The position numbers and the translations under genes were made by a program. DNA of 64,000 nucleotides from Callorhinus ursinus (lineage: Eukaryota > Chordata > Mammalia > Carnivora > Otariidae), in assembly GCF_003265705.1 (NCBI RefSeq), contig NW_020312775.1, positions 4,482,822 through 4,546,821 on the forward strand, in the 5' to 3' direction. Under the pieces are notes generated by a model that had not been told where the DNA came from, searched no databases, and was given only the letters and a program-made list of their open reading frames with translations. Position 1 is the first letter of the stretch, and each line of letters starts with the position of its first letter. Of the stretch, positions 55,455 to 64,000 are shown piece by piece.

Positions 55455-58412
55455 TTCTATTTTTTTAATTTTAATTCCAGTATAGTTAATATACAATGTT
55501 GTATTAGTTTCAGGTGCACAATATAGTGATTTAATAATTCTATATATTACTCACTATTCATGATGGTAAATGTACTCTTAATTCCCTTCACATATTTCAG
55601 GCATCTCCCACCCACCTCTCCTCTGATAAACATCACTTTGTTCTCTACAGTTAAGAGTCTGTTTCTTGGTTTATCTCTGTTATTCTTTGTTCATTTTTCT
55701 TGATTCTTAAATTTCACATATGAGTGATATTGTATGGTATTTGTCATTGACTGACTTATTTAGCTTAACATTATACTTTCTAGATCCATCCATGCTGTTG
55801 CAAATGGCAAGATTTCATTCTTTTTTTATCCTGAGTAATATTCCATTCTGTATATATACCACAACTTGTTTATCCATTCATCTATCAGTGGACACTTGGA
55901 CTGCTTCCATAATTTTGCTATTGTAAATAATGTTGCAATAAACACAGGGGTGCTGATATCCATTCAAATTAGTATTTTTGTATCCTTTGGGTAAATACCC
56001 AATAGAGGAATTACTGGATTATATAGTAATTCTATTTTTAATTTTTTTGAGGAATCTCCATACTGTTTTCCACAGGGGCTGCCCCAGTTTGCATTCCAAG
56101 CAACAGTGCACGTGAGTTTATTTTTCTCCACATTCTCACCAACATGCGTCATTTCTTGTGTTTTTCATCTTAGCCATAATAACAAATGTGAGGTGATATC
56201 TCCTTGTGGTTTTGATTTCCATTTCTCGGATGATTAGTGATGTTGAGCATCTTTTCATGTGTCTGTTGGCCATATGGATGTCTTCTTTGGAGAAATGTCT
56301 GTTCATGTCTTCCACCCATTTTTTAATCAAGTTATTTGTTTTCTTCTGTTGAGTTGTGTAAGTTCTTTATATATTTTTGGATACTAATCTTTTATTGGAT
56401 TTGTCCTTTGCAAATATCTTCTCCCATTCAATAGGTTATCTTGTAGTTTTGTTGATTTTTTTTTTTTTTTTTGCTCTGCAGAAACTTTTTATTTTGATGT
56501 TGTCCCAATAGTTTATTTTTGCTATTGTTTCCTTTACCTCAGGAGATATATCTAGAAAAAATGTTGTTATGGTCCATGTCAGAGACACTACTGCCTGAGC
56601 TCTACTCTAGAGTTTTTATGGTTATAGGGCTCACATTCAGGTTCTTAATGCATTTTGAGTTTATTTTTGTGTATGGTGTAATGAAGTGGTCCAATTTCAT
56701 TACTATGCATGTAGCTATTCAGTTTTTCCAAACTATTTGTTGAAGAGACTTCTTCCCATTATATATTCCTGCCCCTGTCACAGATTAATTGGCCATAATT
56801 GTGGATTTATTTTTGGGCTTTCTATTCTGTTCCATTGATTTGTGTGTCTATTTTTGTGGCAGTACCATACTGTTTAGAATACTATAGCTTTGTACTGTAT
56901 CTGGAAATCTGGGATTGTGATGCCTCCAGCTTTTCAGGATTGCTTTGGCTATTCAGGGTCTTTTGTGGTTTATACAAATTTTAGAATTGTTTGTTTTAGT
57001 TCTGTGAATAATGCTGTTGGTATTTTGATTGGGATTGCATAAAATCTCTAGATTGCTTTGGTAGTATGAACATTTCAACCATATTGTCTCTTCCAATCCA
57101 TGAGCATGGAATATCTTTCCATTTGTTTGTCGTCAATTTCTTCCATCAGTGTTTTATAGTTTTCAAAATACAGGGATTTCACCTCCTTGGTTAGGTTTAT
57201 GCCTAGGTATTTTATTCTTTTTGGTACAATTGTAAATGGGATTATTTTCTTAATTTCTCTTTCTACTGCTTCATTAATGTATAGAAATGCAGTTGATTTC
57301 TGTATATTGATCTTGTATTTTGTGATTTTCCTGAATTCATTTATAGGTGTTAATAGTTTTTGGTGGAGTCTTTTTGGTATTCTATATATAGTATCATGTC
57401 ATCTTCAAATAGTGAAATTTTACTTCTTTTTTACCAATATGGTAAGATTGATGTGGCTAGAACATCCATTATAATGTTGAATAAAAGTAGTGAGAGGGGA
57501 CAGCCTTCTCTTCTTCCTGATCTTTTGTTTTTCTCCATTGAGTAGGATGGCAGTTGTTTTTCATATATGACCTTTATTATGTTGAGATATGTTCCCTCTA
57601 AGCCTATTTTGTTGAGAGTTTTTTTTTATGAATGGATGTAATACTTTGTCAAATGCTTTTTCTGCACCTATTGAAATGATCATATGGCTTTTATCCTTTC
57701 TCTTTTTGATGTGGTGTATCACATTGATTTATTTGCAAATATTGAACCACACTTGCATCCCAGGAATAAATCTTACTTAATCGTAGTGAATATTTTTTTA
57801 ATGTATTGTTGGATTTACTTTCCTAATATTTTGTTGAGGATTTTTACATCTATGTTCATCAGAGATATTGGCCTGTAGTCTCTTTTTTAGTAGTGTCTTT
57901 ATCTGGTTTTGGTATCAGGGTAATGCTGGCCTCATGGAATGAATGTGGAAACTTTTCTTCCTCTTCTCTTTTTTGGAATAGTTTGAAAAGAATAGATAGT
58001 AACTTGGCTTTGAGTGTCTGGTAGAATTTACCTGTGTGGCAACCTGGTTGTAAACTTTTGTTCATTGGGAGTTTTTTGATTACTGATTCAATTTCATTGC
58101 TGGTAATTAATCAGTTCAAATTTTTACATTTCTTCCTGATTCAGTTTTGGAAGGTTATATGTTTCTAGGAATTTATCCATTTCTTCTAGGTTGTACAGTT
58201 TGTTGGCATGTAATTTTTCATAATATTCTGTTAATAATTGTATATCTGTGATGTCAGCTGTTATTTCAACTTTATCATGTCTGATTTTGTTTATTTGAGT
58301 TTTCTCTTTCTTTTTACTTTTTTCTTGGTTTTTGTTTTTGTTGTTTTTGTTTTTTGATGAGTCTGGCTAAAGATTTATCAATTTTGTTGATCTTTTCAAA
58401 AAACCAGCTCCT
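55455..58412 (-). mobile_element. L1 (minus strand), interrupted at its 5' side
   Basis: 3' UTR at about 55455-55700 (including the contiguous ACAGTTAAGAGTCTGTTTCT), then ORF2 on the minus strand. Decayed pieces show NTRNDACW near 56140, [20 protein letters not shown] at about 56230-56310, reverse-transcriptase text across 56800-57800, and FYQTLKAKLLSILFKLFQKR near 58000. The ORF2 text stops at 58412 within the complement of AACCAGCTCCT, where the plus-strand L1 starts; the remainder presumably lies beyond the window. Long T run at 56456-56474. Confidence 0.88.
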
Positions 58413-60217
58413 GGTGGGAGGAGCAAGATGGTGGAGGAGTAGGAGACCTAAATTTCGTCTGGCCCCAGGAATTCAGCTAGATAGGTATCAAACCATTCTG
58501 AACACCTATGAACTCAACAGGAGATTGAAGAAAAGAATAGCAGCAACTCTCTGAACAGAAAAGCGACCACTTTCTGGAAGGTAGGACATGCGGAGAAGTG
58601 AATCGAAAGCGATATTCAGGAAGATGGATGGCGGGGGAAGGGGCCTCCATCAGCCACTACTCGCAAGTGATAGAACAGCAGAGCACAAAATCAGAACTTT
58701 TAGGAGTCGGCTCTGCTAAGGGACGTTCCTCCAGTGGCTGAGCAGGGGGTGGAACCCTCACTGGGACAGTGTGGTCTCAGGACCCTCGGGGTCACAGAAA
58801 AACTGGGGTGCCTGAGTGTGGCAGAGCTCTCAGGTATTGGAGCAAGGAAGCCGGCTACAAAAACGAACCCAAGGAGTGGTCTCTCAGCTCAGGGTTGCCA
58901 TAAACTGTGATCCGTGGCACAGTCAGGCCACTGCTCCCCCAGCAGGAAACCAACAAGCAGAACTGGGGAGATGCCCCTTCTTCCCCCAGGAGGAGAAGTC
59001 TGGGAGCGCACCACAGGATTCTGCTGGGTTTGGAGACTCCAAACGGTCGTGTGTCAGAGATAGAAATGCTCGGTCACAGATCAGGTGAGAACAGAGTGCA
59101 GCCAAAGACTGGGGAGATGGGAATGATTGACTGCATTGCTTTGGAGGATCACTGAGGAGGGGGCCCCGAGTTCCTGGATCCTCCGGGACAGAAATTGGGA
59201 GGCCACCATTTTCACTCTCCTCCTCCAAAGCTGTAAGGAAAGCTTGCGGGGAACAAAACCTCCTGAGAGCAAACCCGAGCAGATTACATAGCCCGGACCC
59301 AGTAAGGGCAGGGCAATTCCGCCTCCAGCAAAGGCATCTGAGAACCACTGCGACAGGCCCCTCCCCCAGAAGGTCAGCAAGAACATCCAGCCAAGACCAA
59401 GTTTACCAGTTAATGAAAACGGCAGAACTCCAGTGCTAGGGGAATACTGCACATAGAATTCATTGCTTTTTTTCCCCTGATTCTTTAGTCTTTCAAAGTT
59501 AATTTTTTTAACTTTCCTTTTCTTTTTTTTTTTGAATTTTTCTTTTTCCCTTTTTCAACCAACATCTTATCAAAACCTTTTTTAAAATATCTTTTTTATT
59601 TTTCATTTTTAGAGTCATATTCTATTTCTTCATAGTAGTTAACATTATTTTTGGTATATATGTAAAAGTTGTTCTCTCTTTAAAATTTTGGGATACAGTT
59701 TCCTCTAACAGACCAAAATATACCCTAAATCTCTAGTGTATGGCTTTGTTCTAGTCTCCTGCCTGATCACATTCACTCCCCCTTTTTTTTTAAACCTTCT
59801 TCTTTCTTTTTTCAACCAACTTCTTATCAATTCCTTTTATAAAAGCTTTTATAATTTTCGTCTTTATAGTCATATTCCGTCCCTTCATCATATTTACCCT
59901 TACTTTTGTACATATATAAGTTTTTCTTTCCTTAAAATATTGGGAAACAATTTCTTCTAACAAACCAAAATATGCCAAAAATCTAGTATGTGGCACTGAT
60001 CTATGCACCAGCCTAATTATATTTGATCATATTCTATTTTTTGTTTGCTTGTTTGTTTCTTTGTTTTTATATTTTTCTTTTTCCTTTCTTTCCCTTTCTT
60101 TTCCCCCCAGTTTCAGGTCTCTTCTGATTTGTTTAGTGTATATTTTTCTGGGATAGTTGTTACCATGTTAGCTTTTTGCTCTCTCATTCATCTATTCTCC
60201 TCTGGACAAAACGACAA
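58413..60217 (+). promoter_or_regulatory. L1 5' UTR / internal promoter
   Basis: Contains AGCAAGATGGTGGAGGAGTA (YY1-like site with one change) at the very start, a moderately GC-rich first half with reduced CpG, and a T-rich second half. Collinear with the 5' UTR at 42656-40824 on the minus strand. Open frames in it (58816-59452) are not supported as genes. Confidence 0.8.
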
Positions 60218-61106
60218 GACAGAAAAAATCACATCAAAAAAAAGAACAAGAGACAGTACCGATTCCCAGGGACATAACCAATACAGACATTAATAGGATG
60301 TCAGAACTAGAGTTCAGAATGACGATTTTAAAGATACTAGCTGGGTTTGAAAAAAGCATGGAAGAAATTAGAGAAACCCTTTCTGGAAAAATAAAAGAAC
60401 TAAAATCTAACCAAGTCAAAATCAAAAAGGTTATTAATGAGGTGCAATAAAAAATGGAGGCTCTAACTGCTAGGATAAATGAGGCAGAAGAGAGAATCAG
60501 TGATATAGAAGACCAAATGATGGAAAATAAAGAAGTTGAGAAAAAGAGAGATAAACAACTACTGGATCACGAGGGCAGAATTCGAGAGATAAGCGATACC
60601 ATAAGATGAAACAATATTAGAATAATTGGGATCCCAGAAGAAGAAGAAAGAGAGAGGGGGGCAGAAGGTATATTGGAGCAAATTATACCAGAGAACTTCC
60701 CTAATTTGGGGAAGGAAACAGGCATCAAAATCCAGGAGGCACAGAGAACCCCCTCAAAATCAATAAAAATAGGTCAGCACCCTGACATCTAATAGTAAAA
60801 CTTACGAGTCTCAGAGACAAAGAGAAAATCCTGAAAGGAGCTCAGGAGAAGAGATTTGTAACCTACAATGGTAGAAACATTAGATTGGCAACAGACCTAG
60901 CCACAGAGACCTGGCAGGCCAGGAAGGACTGCCATAATATATTCATAGCACAAAATGAGAAAAATATGCAGCCAAGAATACTATATCTAGCTAGTCTGTC
61001 ATTGACAATAGAAGGAGAGATAAAAAGCTTCCAGGACAAACAAAAACTAAAGGAATTTGCAAACATGAAACCAGCCCTACAAGAAATATTGAAAGGGGTC
61101 CTCTAA
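60218..61106 (+). pseudogene. L1 ORF1 remnant
   Basis: The usual start region reads GACAGAAAAAATCACATC, with no ATG. Recognisable coiled-coil text follows: SELEFRMTILKILAGFEKSM and ALTARINEAEERISDIEDQM. In-frame stops occur after NEVQ (about 60448) and after SDTIR (TGA at 60607-60609). The same TGA position is seen in the other L1's ORF1. Then come GAEGILEQII and ATDLATETWQARKDCHNIFI. The end LQEILKGVL and stop are kept at 61104-61106. Confidence 0.88.
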
Positions 61107-61977
61107 GCAAAGAGAGAGCCTAAAAGTAGCATAAACTGGAAAGGAACACAGACAATATACAGTAACAGTAACATTACAGGCAATACAACAGCACTAAATT
61201 CATATCTTTCAATAGTTACCTTGAATGTAAATGCCCCAATCAAAAGACAGACTATCAGATTGGATAAAAAAACAAAAGCCATCGAGATGTTGTCTGCAAA
61301 AGACTCATTTTAGACCCAGAGACACCCCATATGGAAAGTGAGGGGTGAAAAACAATTTACCATGCTAATGGACACCAAAAGAAAGCTGGGGTGGCAATCC
61401 TTATATCCGACAAATTAGATTTTAAACCAAAGACTATAATAAGAGATGAGGAAGGACACTACATTCCACTGAAAGGGTCTATCCAACAAGAAGATCTAAC
61501 AACTGTAAATATCTATGCCCCTAACATGGGAGCAGCTAATTATATAAGCCAACTAATAACAAAAGCAAAGAAACACATCAACAACAATACAATAATATTG
61601 GGGGACTTTAACACTCCCCTCACTGAAATGGACAGATGATCTAAGCAAAAGATCAACAAGGAAATAAAGGCTTTAAATGACACACTGGACTAAATGGACT
61701 TCACAGACATATTCAGAACGTTCCATCCCAAAGCAACAGAATAAACATTCTTCTCTAGTGCCCATGGAACATTCTCCAGAAGAGATCACATCCTAGGTCA
61801 CAAATCAGGTGTCAACTGGTCCCAAAAGATTGGGATCATTCCTGCATATTTTCAGACCACAATGTTTTGAAACTAGAACGCAATCACAAGAGGAAATTCG
61901 GAGAGAACTCAAATACATGGAGGCTAAAGAACATCCTATTAAAGAATGAATGGATCAACCAGGAAATTAAAGAATTC

Positions 61978-61994
61978 AAAAATTCATGGAAACA
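61978..61994. repeat. SINE target duplication (17 bp)
   Basis: AAAAATTCATGGAAACA, repeated at 62208-62224, both L1 ORF2 sequence. Confidence 0.95.
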
Positions 61995-62207
61995 GGGCGC
62001 CTGGGTGGCTCAGTTGGTTAAGCGACTGCCTTCGGCTCAGGTCATGATCCTGGAGTCCCGGGATCGAGTCCCACATCGGGCTTCCTGCTCAGCAGGGAGT
62101 CTGCTTCTCCCTCTGACCCTCTTCCCTCTCGTGCTTTCTATCTCTCGTTCTCTCTCTCTCTCAAATAAATAAATAAAATCTTTAAAAAAAAAAAACCTTA
62201 TAAAAAA
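61995..62207 (+). mobile_element. Young CAN-SINE inside L1 ORF2
   Basis: GGGCGCCTGGGTGGCTCAG head, GGAGTCCCGGGATCGAGTCC with CpGs kept, CTCTGACCCTCTTCCCTCTC body, CT run, AAATAAATAAATAAAATCTT and an A-rich tail. The target duplication is perfect. It resembles the copy at 23010 more than the others. Confidence 0.97.
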
Positions 62208-64000
62208 AAAAATTCATGGAAACAAATGAAAATGAAAACACAAATGTTCAAAATCTTTGGGATGCAGCAAAGGCAGTCCTGAGAGGAAAGTATGTAGTAA
62301 TACAAGCCTTTCTCAAGAAATAAGAAAGGTCTCAAATACACAACATAACCCTACATCTAAAGGAGCTGGAGAAAGAACAAAAACTAAAGCCTAAACCCAG
62401 CAGGAGAAGAGGAATAATAAAGATCAGAGCAGAAATCAATGAAATAGAAACCAAAAGAACAGTAGAACACATCAACGAAACTAGGAGCTGGTTCTTTGAA
62501 AGAATTAACAATATTGAAAAACCCCTGGCCAGACTTACCAAAAAGAAAAGAGAAATGACCCAAATCAACAAAATCATGAATGAAAGAGGAGTGATCACAA
62601 CCAACACCAAAGAAATACAAACAATTATAAAAACATATTATGAGCAACTGCATGCCATCAAATTAGATAATCTGTAAGAAATGGGTGCATTCCTAGAGAT
62701 GTATGAACTACCAAAACTGAACCAGGCGAAATAGAAAACTTGAACAGACCCATAACCAGTAAAGAAATTGAAACAGTAAACAAAAATCTCCCAAGAAACA
62801 AGAGCCCAGGGCCAGATGCCTTCCCAGGGAAATTCTACAAAACATTTCAAGAAGAATTAATACCTATTCTTCTGAAACTGTTCCAAAAAATAGAAATGGA
62901 AGGAAAACTTCTAAACTCGTTTTATGAAGCCACAATTACCTTGATCCCCAAACCAGACAAAGACCCCATCAAAAATGAGAATTACAGACTAATATCCTTG
63001 ATGGACATGGATGCAAAAATTCTCACCAAAATACTAGCCAATAGGATCCAACAGTACATTAAAAGGATTATTCACCATGGCAAAGTGGGATTTATCCCTG
63101 GGCTGCAAGTTTGTTCAACATCCGCAAATCAAACTGATAGAATATATTAAAAAAAGAAAGAACAAGAACCATATGATCCTCTCAATAGATGCAGAAAAAG
63201 CATTTGACAAAGTACAGCATCCTTTCTTTATCTAAACTCTTCAGAGTATAGGGATAGAATATTCATACCTCAATACCATAAAAGCCATCTATGAAAAACC
63301 AACAGTGAATATCATTCTCAATGGGGAAAAACTGAGAGCTGTCCCCCGAAGGTCAGGAACACGTCAGGGATGTCCACTATCACCACTGCTATTCAACATA
63401 GTATTAGAAGTCCTAGCCACAGCAATCAGACAACAAAAAGAAATAAAAGGCATCCAAATCAGCAAAGAAGGTGTCAAACTCTCACTGTTTGCAGATGATA
63501 TGATACTTTATGTGGAAAAACCAAAAGACCACCCCAAAACTGCTAGAACTCATACAGGAATTCAGTAAAGTGGCAGGATATAAAATCAATGCACAGAAAT
63601 CAGTGGCATTCCTATACACCAACAAGAAGACAGAAGAAAGAGAAATTAAGGAGTCGATCCCATTTACAATTGCACCCAAAACCATAGGATACCTAGGAAT
63701 AAATCTAACTAAAGAGGCAAAGGATCTGTACTCAGAAAACTATAAAATACTCATGAAGGAAATGGAGGAAGACACAAAGAAATGGCAAAACGTTTCATGC
63801 TCATGGATTGGAAGAACAAATATTGTGAAGATGTCAATGCTACCTAGAGCAATCTACACATTCAATGCAATCCCCATCAAAATACCATCTACTTTTTCCA
63901 AAGAAATGGAACAAATATTCCTAAAATTTATATGGAACCAGAAAAGACCCTGAATAGCCAGATGAATGTTGAAAAAAGAAAAGCAAAGCTGGCGGCATCA

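Larger units (their letters stand above)
58413..64000 (+). mobile_element. Full-length-start L1 (plus strand), runs off the window
   Basis: The 5' end GTGGGAGGAGCAAGATGGTG follows directly on minus-strand L1 ORF2. 5' UTR to about 60217, ORF1 remnant 60218-61106, ORF2 remnant from 61188 to the window edge, with a SINE inserted at 61995. Both start codons are altered and frames are broken, so it is inactive and older than the L1 at 35577, although clearly the same lineage. The right target duplication is outside the window. Confidence 0.93.
61188..64000 (+). pseudogene. L1 ORF2 remnant, partial at window end
   Basis: The expected ATGGCACTA start reads ACAGCACTA. Endonuclease text: [34 protein letters not shown] then a stop (61637-61639). 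A SINE interrupts the sequence after KEFKNSWKQ at 61994. Reverse-transcriptase pieces: [60 protein letters not shown] and [15 protein letters not shown] (about 63485). The last open run, 63510-63953, matches the region after the catalytic site. Several frame changes. About the last third of ORF2 lies beyond the window. Confidence 0.9.

Overview
This window is non-coding nuclear DNA from a mammal, almost certainly a caniform carnivore. The strongest evidence is 13 tRNA-Lys-derived CAN-SINEs, which open GGGTGCCTGGGTGGCTCAG and end in a CT-rich stretch plus AAATAAATAAAATCTTT. Their body variants (for example a CTCTGACCCTCTTCCCTCT stretch) do not look like the canid SINEC_Cf type; I infer a bear, seal or other arctoid lineage. 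No host protein-coding gene, tRNA, rRNA or CRISPR array was recognised. Every long open frame belongs to a LINE-1 (L1) element.

Layout. 0-8.4 kb holds ancient repeats: L1M 3' ends, three copies of an old LTR-like family, one Tigger-type DNA transposon, two SINEs and a copy of a second LTR-like family. 8.5-13.1 kb is a decayed minus-strand L1. 14.3-25.3 kb is a nested stack: an old minus-strand L1 was split by a full-length plus-strand L1 that carries about 1.4 kb of 3'-flanking DNA, and that L1 was itself interrupted by minus-strand L1/ORF1 pieces and a SINE. 25.3-28.6 kb is a plus-strand L1 remnant, followed by two strong hairpins.

29.06-30.14 kb is an endogenous retrovirus transcript copied back by L1 machinery: it starts at R, ends in poly(A) and has a 15-bp target duplication. 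30.5-35.5 kb has L1M, MLT1 and L2 fragments and two SINEs. 35.58-42.66 kb is the best-preserved element, a full-length minus-strand L1 of about 7.1 kb inserted in an L2. Its ORF2 has only one nonsense codon and one frameshift that I can see.

43.4-53.5 kb is rich in LTRs: two solo LTRs with intact 5-bp target duplications, two LTR fragments and an unrelated LTR. It also holds a nearly identical inverted duplication of about 460 bp, MER20- and MER5-like DNA transposons and several SINEs. 54-58.4 kb has minus-strand L1s, and 58.41 kb to the window end is a plus-strand L1 inserted head-on into one of them.

The elements do not work together as a pathway; the window records successive insertions. 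Nesting and target duplications give relative ages. Family names rest on remembered consensus features, not on a database search, and boundaries without a target duplication are approximate.
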